64,000 nt of DNA, taken from Actinoplanes couchii. GTDB taxonomy: Bacteria; Actinomycetota; Actinomycetes; Mycobacteriales; Micromonosporaceae. The notes under the pieces were generated by a model. The model was not told where the DNA came from. It ran no database searches and saw only the letters and a program-made list of their open reading frames with translations. Positions 25,375-34,379 of this stretch are shown here, one piece after another (position 1 is the stretch's first letter; every line of letters starts with the position of its first letter). The DNA lies in the NCBI RefSeq assembly GCF_016862075.1, contig NZ_BOMG01000103.1:1-64000 (forward strand), written 5' to 3'. The translations under genes and the position numbers were made by a program.

Positions 25375-27432
25375 TCATTCAGCCGGGGTCAGTACCACCT
25401 CGGCGGATCCGGACTGGCCCTGTGCGTCGGTGTACTCGGCGACGAAGACCGCGGTCAGGTTGCCGGAGCCCTCGTGGCCCGGGTCGACGAACGTGGTGAT
25501 CGAGCCGGTGCAGCCGGTCGCGGTGGACAGCGGGTGACCGTGCTGGTCGTGCCCGAGGATGTAGGACACCGTGACGTTCGCGCAGTTCACCGGCGCGTCG
25601 TCGACCACACTGACCTCGAAGTTCACCGTGTCGCCGAACGCGAACGGCTGGTCGGCGGTCGGCGTCACGAACGACACGGTGGGCGCCACCGGGCCGACGT
25701 GCAGCAGGAACTCCGCGGACGCGGACCGGCCGGTGGAGTCGGTGACCTTCAGGGTGGCCCGGTAGTCGCCGTTCTCGGTGTACGTGAACGACGGGTTCGG
25801 CTGCCGGGAGTCGACCCGGCCGTCGGCGTCGAAGTCCCACGCGTACCGAATGGCGTCACCGTCCGGGTCGACAGTTCCGGCGCTGGAGAAATTGACGGTG
25901 AACGGCGCGGAACCGACGGTCGGCGTGGCGTCGACGCGAACGATCGGCGTCTTGTTCTTCGGCGCGTAATCGACCCGGGCCAACTGCGCCTCGGGATTCT
26001 CGGCGAAGTAGCCGTCGCCGTATTCCAGAACGTACAGCGAGCCGTCCGGGCCGAATTCCAGGTCCATCGGATTGTCGAAGACGATCGACGGCAGCACCGA
26101 TTCGATTCTGGTGACCTGGTTGCGGCGGTCCAGGCTGAACGCCTTGACGTAGTCGCGGGTCCACTCGTAGAACAGCGGCTTGCCGTCGAAGGCGGCCGGC
26201 CACTTGGTCGCCGACCTGCTGCGCTTGTCGTACTGGTAGGCCGGGCCGCCCATCGGGCCGACGCCGCCCTCGCCCAGCTCCGGGAACTCGGCGCTGGCCC
26301 CGAAGTTGTAGATGACCTCGGCCTTCTCCACCGGCGGCAGCTTGCGCAGGCCGGTGTTGTTGGGTGAGTCGTTCACCGGCTTCTTGCAGTCGAACGGCGC
26401 GCCGGAGGTGCCGGTGGCGAAGTCGTAGTCGTTGTACGCCAGGGTCGGCGACACGCAGTACGGCCAGCCGTAGTTGGCGGGCTTGTCGATCGCCATCCAG
26501 CGCCCGTGCCCGACCGGGCCGCGTTCCGGGTTCGGGGTCTTCGCGTCCGGCGAGTAGTCGGCCAGGTAGACCACGCCGGTACGGTCGTCGACGTCGAAGC
26601 GGAACGGGTTGCGCAGACCCATCGCGTAGATCTCCGGGCGGGTCTTCGCGGTTCCCTTCTTGAACAGGTTGCCGCTCGGGACCGTGTAGGTGCCGTTCGG
26701 CCGGACCGTGATCCGCAGCAGTTTGCCGCGCAGGTCGTTGGTGTTGGCCGAGCTGCGCTGGGCGTCGAACGCCGGGTTGCGGCCCGGGCTCTCGTCGATC
26801 GGGGTGTACCCGCCGGAAGCGAACGGGTTGGTGTCGTCACCGGTGGACAGGTACAGGTTCCCGTCCCCGTCGAAGTCGATCTTGCCGCCGACGTGGCAGC
26901 AGAGACCGCGGTCGACCGGGATCTGGATGATCTTCTGCTCGGTGCCCAGGGCCAGGGTGTTACCCCGCAGCTTGAACCGGGACAGCTGCAGGTGGCCCTT
27001 GAACGGGGCGAAGTCGGCCGGGGTGCCGTTCTCCGGCGCGTCGCCCTCGTTGACCCCCGGGGTGGCGGGATCGTCCAGCGGCGTGTTCAGGACCGGGCTG
27101 TAGTAGACGTACACCCAGTTGTTGGTCTTGAAGTCGGGGTCGACGGCGATGCCCTGGACCCCTTCCTCGTCGTGCAGGTAGACCGGGATCGTCGCGGCGA
27201 GCACGTTACGGCCGGTGCTGGGCTCGTGGATGCGGACCTGACCCTTGCGGGCGGTGTGCAGCACCCGCCCGTCGGGCAGCACGGCCAGGGCCATCGGCTC
27301 GCCCGGGAAGTCGTTGAGGGTGACCTTCTGGAAGTCGCTGTCCGGTGGGACCGGCGCCGGGGCGGCCTGAACCGGATGGGGCGCGGCGAGCACGAGCAGG
27401 GCCGCGGCGCCCGCGGAGAACAGTTTTCGCAT
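25375..27432 (-). CDS. Secreted PQQ-type sugar dehydrogenase with PKD and Ig-like domains
   Basis: A 685-aa exported protein (signal about 1-23, ending VQAA). Residues about 30-490 form the six-bladed glucose/sorbosone dehydrogenase propeller; the catalytic-type block GLCCHVGGKIDFDGDGNLYL is near residue 178 and shares the CCHxGG core with the 1300-aa protein. NTNDLRGKLLRI and RPEIYAMGLRNPFRF are further family blocks. A PKD domain (about 505-590; VDPDGDAIRYAWDFDADG) and an Ig-like C-terminus (595-685) follow. PQQ and Ca as cofactors are family knowledge. It starts 4 bp after the Tat-exported isomerase gene, so the two are co-expressed. Confidence 0.85.
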   Translation of the reverse strand: MRKLFSAGAAALLVLAAPHPVQAAPAPVPPDSDFQKVTLNDFPGEPMALAVLPDGRVLHTARKGQVRIHEPSTGRNVLAATIPVYLHDEEGVQGIAVDPDFKTNNWVYVYYSPVLNTPLDDPATPGVNEGDAPENGTPADFAPFKGHLQLSRFKLRGNTLALGTEQKIIQIPVDRGLCCHVGGKIDFDGDGNLYLSTGDDTNPFASGGYTPIDESPGRNPAFDAQRSSANTNDLRGKLLRITVRPNGTYTVPSGNLFKKGTAKTRPEIYAMGLRNPFRFDVDDRTGVVYLADYSPDAKTPNPERGPVGHGRWMAIDKPANYGWPYCVSPTLAYNDYDFATGTSGAPFDCKKPVNDSPNNTGLRKLPPVEKAEVIYNFGASAEFPELGEGGVGPMGGPAYQYDKRSRSATKWPAAFDGKPLFYEWTRDYVKAFSLDRRNQVTRIESVLPSIVFDNPMDLEFGPDGSLYVLEYGDGYFAENPEAQLARVDYAPKNKTPIVRVDATPTVGSAPFTVNFSSAGTVDPDGDAIRYAWDFDADGRVDSRQPNPSFTYTENGDYRATLKVTDSTGRSASAEFLLHVGPVAPTVSFVTPTADQPFAFGDTVNFEVSVVDDAPVNCANVTVSYILGHDQHGHPLSTATGCTGSITTFVDPGHEGSGNLTAVFVAEYTDAQGQSGSAEVVLTPAE

Positions 27433-27436
27433 GTCT

Positions 27437-28345
27437 TCAGAACCTCAGTCCGGACAGGTACTGGTAGCCGACCCGGGCGGTGTCCAGGGCCTGCGCGGGG
27501 GTACGCGGCGGGCTGCCCGCGTCGTCACGTTCCACGATGTACTCGATCAGGCCGGCCTCCTTGGCCCGCCGGAAGATCCGCTCGAAGTCGATCAGGCCGG
27601 TGCCCGGGTCGGCGAAGGCGCTGTTCACGTCCATGTCCTTGACGTGCACCTGCTTGATCCGGCGGCGGTTCTTCTCGATCAGGTCGATCGGGTCGGCGGC
27701 GCCGCGCCAGGCCCAGTACAGGTCCACCTCCAGGTGCACGAGCCGCTCGTCGGTCTCGCCGGTCAGGATGTCGAACCCGGTCCGGCTGGTGCCGCTCTGG
27801 CGCAGGAACTCGTTGTGGTGGTTGTGGTACCCGAAGCTGAGCCCGGCCCGGCGAGCGAGTTCACCGGCCTTGTTCAGGTCGGCGGCGAACGCCTGGTACA
27901 CGGCGGCGTCGCGGATCGGCCCGTTCGCGCCGGTGCCGAAGTAGGGGTGGACGATGTACTTGTTGCCGACGATCGCGGCGTCGTCCAGGGTCCGTTTCCA
28001 GGTCTCGGCGTTCCACGGCTGCGGGATGCCGGCGTGCCCGGAGGTGGCCTTGAGCCCGGCGTTGTTCAGGGCGGCCCGGAACTGGGCGGCGGTCCGGCCG
28101 ACGAAGCCGGCGTGCTCGACGCGGCGGTAACCGATCGCGGCGAGTTCGGTGAAGGTGGTCTCCAGGTTGATGCCGAGCTGGTTGCGCAGCGTGTAGAGCT
28201 GCACGCTGATCTGGTCGCGGGGAACACGGCCGCCAGCGCCGTGCGAGCCTCCCCCGGCCGCCGCCGGAGCGGTCGAGCCCAGGGCGGTGGTGGCCCCGAC
28301 GGCGGCAGCGGCGCCGAAGAGATGACGTCGGCTGATTTCGGGCAT
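27437..28345 (-). CDS. Tat-exported sugar isomerase/epimerase-like TIM barrel
   Basis: A 302-aa protein from ATG 28345 with GGAGG upstream. The N-terminus is a Tat signal (ISRRHLFGAAAAVGATTALG). The mature part is an AP-endonuclease-2/xylose-isomerase-like TIM barrel: GYHNHHNEF, VHLEVDLYWAWRGAADP, KQVHVKDMD and the terminal EYIVERDDAG carry the usual metal ligands (Glu/Asp/His). Family members isomerise or epimerise sugars and inositols or act on 3-keto sugars. Export by Tat fits a cofactor-loaded, folded enzyme acting outside the cell beside the secreted dehydrogenase 4 bp downstream. Confidence 0.85.
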   Translation of the reverse strand: MPEISRRHLFGAAAAVGATTALGSTAPAAAGGGSHGAGGRVPRDQISVQLYTLRNQLGINLETTFTELAAIGYRRVEHAGFVGRTAAQFRAALNNAGLKATSGHAGIPQPWNAETWKRTLDDAAIVGNKYIVHPYFGTGANGPIRDAAVYQAFAADLNKAGELARRAGLSFGYHNHHNEFLRQSGTSRTGFDILTGETDERLVHLEVDLYWAWRGAADPIDLIEKNRRRIKQVHVKDMDVNSAFADPGTGLIDFERIFRRAKEAGLIEYIVERDDAGSPPRTPAQALDTARVGYQYLSGLRF

Positions 28346-28520
28346 GGTCGATGTGCCTCCGGTTTCGGTGATGAACACGGATGACCTGCGGGTCGTCCCC
28401 GCGGCCGGCAACTTTCGTGCAGATCGACGTTCGTTCCGGACGTTACCTCTAATTTACGTTCGTCACTAGTCAAACATATAAATGAAACAATCTAACTTCC
28501 GCATGATCTGAGGAAAGCGC
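28346..28520 (-). promoter_or_regulatory. AT-rich gap, probable internal promoter
   Basis: A 175-bp gap in an otherwise tightly packed gene run. It is AT-rich between about 28450 and 28500 (aatttacgtt, caaacatataaatgaaaca) and shares caaacatat with the laccase promoter region. On the minus strand ttgttt / tatatg-like hexamers are present, but exact promoter boxes cannot be fixed. No gene or terminator seen. Confidence 0.4.
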
Positions 28521-29528
28521 TCAGTCCTTGGACGAGAAAGCCGCGTCGAAGGCCGCCGACGGCGCGTCGAACGCCAGCCCGCGCACGAACTTCAGCGCCT
28601 CCGGAGCGCCGACGAGCCGGTCCATGCCCGCGTCCTCCCACTCGATCGACAGCGGGCCGTCGTAGCCGATCGCGTTCAGCGCCCGGAAACAGTCCTCCCA
28701 CGGCACGTCACCGTGCCCGGTGGAGACGAAGTCCCACCCCCGGCGCAGATCCGCCCACGGCAGGTGCGAGGCCAGCCGGCCCCGGCGGCCGTCCCCGGTG
28801 CGCACCTTCGCGTCCTTGCAGTCCACGTGGTAGATCCGGTCGGCGAAGTCGAGGATGAAGTTCACCGGGTCCAGGTCCTGCCAGACGAAGTGCGACGGAT
28901 CCCAGTTCAGGCCGAACTCCGGCCGGTGCCCGATCGCCTCCAGGGTCCGCTTGGCCGTCCAGTAGTCGTAGGCGATCTCGCTCGGGTGCACCTCGTGCGC
29001 GAACCGCACCCCCACCTCGGCGAACACGTCCAGGATCGGGTTCCACCGGTCGGCGAAGTCCTGGTAGCCCCGCTCGATCATCGACGCCGGCACCGGCGGG
29101 AACATGGCCAGGGTGTGCCAGATCGACGACCCGGTGAACCCGACGACGGTACGCACCCCCAGCTTCGCCGCGGCCCGGGCGGTGTCCTTGATCTCGTCGG
29201 CGGCCCGCTGCCGGACCCCCTCCGGCTCGCCGTCGCCCCAGATCCGCGCGGGCAGGATGTCCTGGTGCCGCTCGTCGATCGGGTGGTCACAGACGGCCTG
29301 CCCGACCAGGTGGTTCGAGATCGCGTACACCCGCAGGTTGTGCTTCTCCAGGGTCGCCAGCTTGCGATCCACGTAACCGTCGTCGGCCAGGGCCTTGTCG
29401 ACCTCGAAGTGATCACCCCAGCAGGCGATCTCCAGGCCGTCGTAACCCCAGCCGGACGCCAGCCGGCAGACCTCCTCGAACGGCAGGTCCGCCCACTGAC
29501 CGGTGAACAGGGTGATGGGTCGGGTCAT
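28521..29528 (-). CDS. Sugar phosphate isomerase/epimerase-like TIM barrel
   Basis: A 335-aa cytoplasmic TIM-barrel protein of the xylose-isomerase-like family. Metal-site blocks are FAHEVHPSEIAYDYW (Glu), GLNWDPSHFVWQ (Asp, His), HVDCKDAKV and the late SIEWEDAGMDR (Glu). The start MTRPITLFTGQWADLPFEEV follows a GAGGAG site. It begins 10 bp after the ThuA-DUF1080 gene and ends the ebo-containing run before an AT-rich gap. Relatives act in inositol or 3-keto-sugar conversion; the exact substrate is not deducible. Confidence 0.85.
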   Translation of the reverse strand: MTRPITLFTGQWADLPFEEVCRLASGWGYDGLEIACWGDHFEVDKALADDGYVDRKLATLEKHNLRVYAISNHLVGQAVCDHPIDERHQDILPARIWGDGEPEGVRQRAADEIKDTARAAAKLGVRTVVGFTGSSIWHTLAMFPPVPASMIERGYQDFADRWNPILDVFAEVGVRFAHEVHPSEIAYDYWTAKRTLEAIGHRPEFGLNWDPSHFVWQDLDPVNFILDFADRIYHVDCKDAKVRTGDGRRGRLASHLPWADLRRGWDFVSTGHGDVPWEDCFRALNAIGYDGPLSIEWEDAGMDRLVGAPEALKFVRGLAFDAPSAAFDAAFSSKD

Positions 29529-29538
29529 CGTGTACTCC

Positions 29539-30846
29539 TCAGCTCAGTTCCTTGATCCGCACGTTACGGAACGACACCTCGTCGTCGGCGCCGTGATTCT
29601 GCAGCCCGATGTGCCCGGCCAGATCCCGCGCCGGATCGGTGTTCACGAAATCGTTGATCAGCACGCCGTTCAGGAAGATCCGCAGCCGCCGGCCCTCGAC
29701 CCGCAGCTCGTAGGTGTTCCACTGACCCGGCGGGTTCAGCGCCGCGTCCCGGGCCTCGGCGTTCGCGCCCTGGAAGCTGTAGACGGCCCCGGTGGTCCGG
29801 TCCGGCGCGTCGGTGGCGTCGATCTGGATCTCGTAGCCGTGGTCGACGGCCGACCACGGGTCGTCCGACGGCGGGAACCCGACGAACACCCCGGAGTTGT
29901 CGTCCCCGGCCATCCTCCAGTCCAGCTTCAGCGAATAGTTGCGGTACTCCTTGCCCGAGTACCAGAGCAGACCCATCCCACCGACCGAGGTCAGGGTGGC
30001 GTCCTGGCTGGTGAAGCTGCCCGGCCCGGCCTGCGACCAGCCGTCGGTCGAGCCGTTGTAGAGCGGGGTGTAACCGGTCTCCGGGCGGCAGTCGGCACGC
30101 ACCTGACCGGCCGCGTACCGGATGCCACCGAGCAGATGACCCAGGAACACCGGATCGGCGTACGCCTCCCGGGTGTGCCCGCCACCGGTGTAGAACGACC
30201 GGCCCGCGGACACCGTCTTGCACCAGGCGTGCGGGTGGTCGGCTCCCATCTTCCCACCGGAGTACGAGCCCTCGTCCAGCGTCGCCAGCACGTGCGCCGT
30301 CTCCCGGGCGTTGGTGCGGTAGTCGTACCACTCGTCGGCGCGGTCCCAGACCCGCGGCAGATGCGCGGTCGCCGGATGCGCCCGGTCCTCCACCAGCACC
30401 CGGGCCGGCTGGATCGCCGGATGCGACGCGAACCACGCGCCGACCAGCCGGCCGTAGAACGGCCAGTCGTACTCGGTGTCGGCGGCCGCGTGGATACCGG
30501 CGTAACCGCCGCCGGACCGGATGTAGGACTCGAACGCCAGCTGCTGGGCCCGGTTCAGCACGTCACCGGTGGTGTTCAGGAACACCACCGCCTCGTACCG
30601 GTCCAGGTTCGCCCTGGTGAACGCGGCCGAGTCCTCGGTCGCCGTGACCGAGAACCCGTTCGCCGCACCCAGGTCACGGATCGCCTGCACCCCGGTGCCG
30701 ATCGAGTCGTGCCGGAAACCCGCCGTCTTGGAGAAGACCAGCACGTCGTAGCCGGCGGCCGCGGCTGGGGTGGCCGGCACGGTGCAGGCCAGCATCGACA
30801 GCACGGCGGTGGCCGCACCGAGCAGGGGACGGAACAGTCTTCGCAC
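29539..30846 (-). CDS. Secreted ThuA-DUF1080 protein
   Basis: A 435-aa exported protein (GTG start 30846, signal about 1-30 ending PAAAA). Residues 33-250 are an uninterrupted ThuA-like glutamine-amidotransferase-type fold (VLVFSKTAGFRHDS, SGGGYAGIHAAADTEYDW, GRSFYTGGGHTREAY). Residues 258-435 are DUF1080 (YTPLYNGSTDGWSQAG, GYEIQIDATDAP, GHIGLQNHGADDEV). ThuA proteins belong to trehalose/3-keto-disaccharide utilisation; DUF1080 contains 3-keto-glycoside hydrolases. Gene spacing is 10 bp on each side, within the ebo run. It is the simpler relative of the 1300-aa protein's two end domains. Confidence 0.85.
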   Translation of the reverse strand: MRRLFRPLLGAATAVLSMLACTVPATPAAAAGYDVLVFSKTAGFRHDSIGTGVQAIRDLGAANGFSVTATEDSAAFTRANLDRYEAVVFLNTTGDVLNRAQQLAFESYIRSGGGYAGIHAAADTEYDWPFYGRLVGAWFASHPAIQPARVLVEDRAHPATAHLPRVWDRADEWYDYRTNARETAHVLATLDEGSYSGGKMGADHPHAWCKTVSAGRSFYTGGGHTREAYADPVFLGHLLGGIRYAAGQVRADCRPETGYTPLYNGSTDGWSQAGPGSFTSQDATLTSVGGMGLLWYSGKEYRNYSLKLDWRMAGDDNSGVFVGFPPSDDPWSAVDHGYEIQIDATDAPDRTTGAVYSFQGANAEARDAALNPPGQWNTYELRVEGRRLRIFLNGVLINDFVNTDPARDLAGHIGLQNHGADDEVSFRNVRIKELS

Positions 30847-30856
30847 GGTGATCTCC

Positions 30857-31909
30857 TCAGCTCTGCCGGTTGACTACCTCGTCGGCGAGCAACCGCAACG
30901 CGGTGTCCGCCTCGGCCGGCAACGACGCCCTGGTCAGCGCGGCCAGGGCGGTGCTCAGCCGGGTCTCGATCAGGCGCTCGGTGGCCTCCCGCGCGCCGGT
31001 GTCCACGATGATCCGCCGCAACTCGGCCGCGCCCGCCTCGTCCAGGTCCGGGCGGCCGAACAGCTCCCGGATCCGGGCCAGCTGCGCCCGGTCGGCCCGG
31101 TCCCGGGCGTACGCCATCATCACCGTGCGCTTGCCCTCACGCAGGTCGTCCAGCACCGGTTTGCCGGTCACCGCCGGATCGCCGAACACCCCGAGCACAT
31201 CGTCGCGCAGCTGGAACGCGTCCCCGAGCGGATCCCCGAACTGCACGAACGACGCCAGCAGCGGATCGGCCGCCCCGGCCAGGGCCGCACCGATCTGCAA
31301 CGGCCGGGTCACCGTGTACCGCGCCGACTTCATCCGGATCACCGTCAGCGCACCGGCCACCGAACCGTCACCGACGCTGGACACCAGATCCAGGTACTGA
31401 CCGGCGATCACCTCGGTACGCATCCCGGCGAACACCGGATACCCCCGGTGCACCTGCTCGGCGGTCAGCCCGCAGCCGTGGAACATCTGGTCCGCCCACG
31501 CCGCGCACAGGTCCCCGCCGAGCAGCGCGGTGTTCCGCCCGTAGCGGGCCGCGTCGCCACGCCACGCCGACCGGGCGTGCCGCTCGGCGAAGAACTGGTG
31601 CACCGACGGCTCACCCCGGCGCCGCTCACTGCCGTCCATGATGTCGTCGTGGATCAGCGCGAACGCGTGGAACAGCTCCAGCGCCGCCGCCGCGGTCACC
31701 ACCGCCTCGTCGTCCGGGCCGTCCGCGCTGCGCCACCCCCAGTAGCAGAACGTCGGCCGCAGCCGTTTCCCGCCGGCCAGCACGAACCGGTGCAGCGTGT
31801 TCAGCAGCCCGTGCGGGGCGCCGTCCGGCCAGCCCGGCCCCTGACGGTCCAGGAAGGCGGTGAGCCGGGCGTCGAAACGCTCCCGCAGATCCACCGCCAG
31901 CTGGGTCAC
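30857..31909 (-). CDS. Polyprenyl (geranylgeranyl-type) diphosphate synthase
   Basis: A 350-aa trans-isoprenyl diphosphate synthase. The GTG start at 31909 overlaps the EboF-like stop (GTGA). Motifs: GGKRLRP near residue 45, the first Asp-rich motif LIHDDIMD, and the second region FQLRDDVLGVFGD, followed by KPVLDDLREGKRT. This pattern matches actinobacterial IdsA/GGPP synthases that condense IPP onto allylic diphosphates to C15-C20 products. Within this run it can supply prenyl donor to the UbiA-type enzyme at 36652. Chain length cannot be fixed from the sequence. Confidence 0.9.
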   Translation of the reverse strand: MTQLAVDLRERFDARLTAFLDRQGPGWPDGAPHGLLNTLHRFVLAGGKRLRPTFCYWGWRSADGPDDEAVVTAAAALELFHAFALIHDDIMDGSERRRGEPSVHQFFAERHARSAWRGDAARYGRNTALLGGDLCAAWADQMFHGCGLTAEQVHRGYPVFAGMRTEVIAGQYLDLVSSVGDGSVAGALTVIRMKSARYTVTRPLQIGAALAGAADPLLASFVQFGDPLGDAFQLRDDVLGVFGDPAVTGKPVLDDLREGKRTVMMAYARDRADRAQLARIRELFGRPDLDEAGAAELRRIIVDTGAREATERLIETRLSTALAALTRASLPAEADTALRLLADEVVNRQS

Positions 31910-33267
31910 GTGTCGCTCCCGGCCAGTGTCAGGAGCAGCTCCTTCACGTCGGTCGCGGCGATCCGGTCCGGTCCGGGCAGCGGGCGTGAGCACAGCAGCA
32001 CCGGGGCGTCGGCGTCGTCGGCGGGCAGCCGGCCGTGCGAGCCGCGGACCGCCCGGGCGCCCGCGTCCAGGCCGACCACGCTCATCAGGTACCGCATGCC
32101 GAGCTTCTTGCGGGCCAGCGCGATCCCGGCCCGCCGTTTCGCCGCCCCCGGATCGGCCGGGTCGAAGAACAGCTCGGCCGGGTCGTAACCGGGCTTGCGG
32201 TGGATGTCGACCAGCCGGGCGAAGTCCGGGGCGCGGGCGTCGTCGAGCCAGTAGTAGTAGGTGAACCAGGCCTCCGGCTCGGCGACCAGGACCAGGTCAC
32301 CGGACCGCTCGTGACCGAGCCCGGGCAGCACCTCGGCCACCCCCGGCAGCCCTTGCAGCAGCTTCTCGACCCGGGGCAGGTCGGCCGGGTCACGGACGTA
32401 GACGTGCGCGATCTGGTGGTCGGCGACCGCGAACGCCCGTGACGTCCACGGGTCCAGGTACTCCATGCCCTCCTGGGTGTGCACCCGCAGCAGGCCCTCG
32501 GTGCGCAGGGCCCGGTTCACGTCGACCGGCTGCCGGACGTCGGTGATGCCGTACTCGGACAGCACCACCACCGTCGCGTCCCGGCCGGCGGCGGCTGTCA
32601 GCAGCGGCTCCAGGACCAGGTCCAGCTCGGCGGCGGCTGCTGCCGCACGCGGGTCGGACGGGCCGTACCGCTGCAGGTCGTAGTCCAGGTGCGGGACGTA
32701 GACCAGGGTGAGGTCGGGGTCGTGGGCGGCCATCACCCGCTGTGCGGCGGCACAGATCCACTTCGAGGACGCCAGACCCGCGCCCGGCCCCCAGTACGAG
32801 AACAGCGGAAACGTCCCGAGCGCCGCGGTCAGGTCGTCGTGCAGCTCCGGCGGATCGGTGTAGCAGTCCGGCTCCTTGCGGCCGTCGGCGTGATAGACCG
32901 GCCGGGGCGTGACCGTCCAGTCGACGTCCGCGCCCATCGCGTACCACCAGCAGATGTTGGCCACCGTGTAGCCGGGTTTCCGTTTGCGGGCGGCCTGCCA
33001 GACCTTCTCCCCGCCGACCAGGGCGTTGTGCTGCCGCCAGAGCAGCACCTCGCCGAGATCCCGGAAATACCAGCCGTTCCCGACGATCCCGTGCCCGGCC
33101 GGGGTCTCTCCGGTCAGCAGCGTCGCCTGCACCGAGCAGGTGACCGCGGGCAGCACCGGCTCGAGCCGCCCCCGGAACCCGCCGTCGGCGACCGCCCGCA
33201 ACCTGGGCATGTGCTCCAGCAGCCGCGGCGTCAACCCGACCACGTCCAGGACGACCAGCTTGCTCAT
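31906..33267 (-). CDS. Alkaline-phosphatase-superfamily phosphodiesterase (EboF-like)
   Basis: A 453-aa nucleotide-pyrophosphatase/phosphodiesterase-like protein with no signal peptide. Metal-site blocks: VVLDVVGLTPRLL (Asp; the nucleophile is Thr of PAVTCSVQATLLTG), VYVPHLDYDLQRYG (Asp, His), and VVLSEYGITD followed by ADHQIAHVYV (His). In ebo clusters the last gene encodes such a phosphatase/pyrophosphatase (EboF). The start overlaps the EboE stop (ATGA), and the stop overlaps the prenyl-diphosphate synthase start. Probably hydrolyses a phosphorylated or pyrophosphate intermediate of the ebo metabolite. Confidence 0.8.
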   Translation of the reverse strand: MSKLVVLDVVGLTPRLLEHMPRLRAVADGGFRGRLEPVLPAVTCSVQATLLTGETPAGHGIVGNGWYFRDLGEVLLWRQHNALVGGEKVWQAARKRKPGYTVANICWWYAMGADVDWTVTPRPVYHADGRKEPDCYTDPPELHDDLTAALGTFPLFSYWGPGAGLASSKWICAAAQRVMAAHDPDLTLVYVPHLDYDLQRYGPSDPRAAAAAAELDLVLEPLLTAAAGRDATVVVLSEYGITDVRQPVDVNRALRTEGLLRVHTQEGMEYLDPWTSRAFAVADHQIAHVYVRDPADLPRVEKLLQGLPGVAEVLPGLGHERSGDLVLVAEPEAWFTYYYWLDDARAPDFARLVDIHRKPGYDPAELFFDPADPGAAKRRAGIALARKKLGMRYLMSVVGLDAGARAVRGSHGRLPADDADAPVLLCSRPLPGPDRIAATDVKELLLTLAGSDT

Positions 33268-34379
33268 GACAGCTTCTCCAGCAGGTCACGGGTGTAGGCC
33301 AGCTCGCCGGCGATGCCGTCGGCCAGTTCCGCCGGGCCGGCCGGGCGTCGGCCCGCCGGAAGCACGTCCCACGTGTACGTCTCCACGTCCAGGTGGTCGC
33401 ACCACGGCTCGTCGGCGGCCATCAGGTTCCGCAGCGCCGCCTCCAGGACCGGGGTGGTGCTGGTCAGCGGTGGTGCGGGGGCCACGTGCAGCGGGACGTG
33501 GAAGTGGATCCGCCACGGGCCGGGCAGGCCAGCGGCCAGAGCCTGGTCCAGGTCGTCGGCGGCCGGGCCGGACGCCGAGCGGGTCTGGTGCAGGAAACGC
33601 GGCTCGGCGTACTGCCGCAGCACACCACCGGCCACCACCGGGTCGGTGACCTCCAGAGCGGCACTGACCTGCACCTTCACCACCGGGATCCCGGCATTCT
33701 CGAGGCGTTGCAGGGCCTCGGCCGGCTCCTCCCAGGCACAGGCCAGGTGCGCCAGGTCCAGGCAGATCCCGAGACGGTCGGTGTCGACGGCCTGTAGGAG
33801 GTCGGTGGCCTGGGTGGTGGTCTCGACGATGCAACCGGGCTCCGGTTCGAAGCCCACCCGTACCCGCGGAAAAGGGGTGAGACCGGCGGCGAGCCGCTCC
33901 AGATTGCGGGCGGCGGCGTCGCGCTGCTCCGGCTGCCACGGGTCGCGCCAGGCCAGCGGCAACGTCGAGATCGAGCCGCGGACGGCGTCGTCGGGCAGCA
34001 GATCGTCCAGCACCCGGGCCAGGTCCAGGGTGTACTTCAGGCGGGCCTCGGTGGTCCAGTCCGGGTGGTAGACGGCGTGTTTGACGACCGGGGCCTGGAA
34101 CGCGGCGTACGGGAACCCGTTGAGGGTCACCACCTCCAGGCCGCGCGCGTCGAGTTCGGCACGCAACCGGCGCCGCGCCCGCGGATCGGCGGCCAGTTCG
34201 GCGGCGGCCGGGGCGGCCAGCCACAGGCCGAGACCGAGCACGTCGGCGCCGAGCCGCTCACGGACCGGCCGGGCGAACGCGTCGAGCTGTGTCACGATGC
34301 CGGGCAGGTCCTCGGCCGGGTGCACGTTGGTGCAGTAGCTCAGGTGCAGCGCCCGTCCGCTGCGGTGCGTGATCCGCAT
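33264..34379 (-). CDS. eboE: Metabolite-traffic protein EboE (TIM barrel)
   Basis: A 371-aa xylose-isomerase-like TIM barrel with the EboE-typical start HLSYCTNVHPAEDLPGI. Further blocks are VVTLNGFPYAAF, RVGFEPEPGCIVE, LGICLDLAHLACAW, HFHVPLHVAP and LDVETYTWDVLP, which carry the metal/substrate side chains. In cyanobacteria the ebo operon is required for moving scytonemin monomers to the periplasm (established there; not shown in actinobacteria). The ATG overlaps the EboB stop by one base (TGATG). Confidence 0.9.
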   Translation of the reverse strand: MRITHRSGRALHLSYCTNVHPAEDLPGIVTQLDAFARPVRERLGADVLGLGLWLAAPAAAELAADPRARRRLRAELDARGLEVVTLNGFPYAAFQAPVVKHAVYHPDWTTEARLKYTLDLARVLDDLLPDDAVRGSISTLPLAWRDPWQPEQRDAAARNLERLAAGLTPFPRVRVGFEPEPGCIVETTTQATDLLQAVDTDRLGICLDLAHLACAWEEPAEALQRLENAGIPVVKVQVSAALEVTDPVVAGGVLRQYAEPRFLHQTRSASGPAADDLDQALAAGLPGPWRIHFHVPLHVAPAPPLTSTTPVLEAALRNLMAADEPWCDHLDVETYTWDVLPAGRRPAGPAELADGIAGELAYTRDLLEKLS

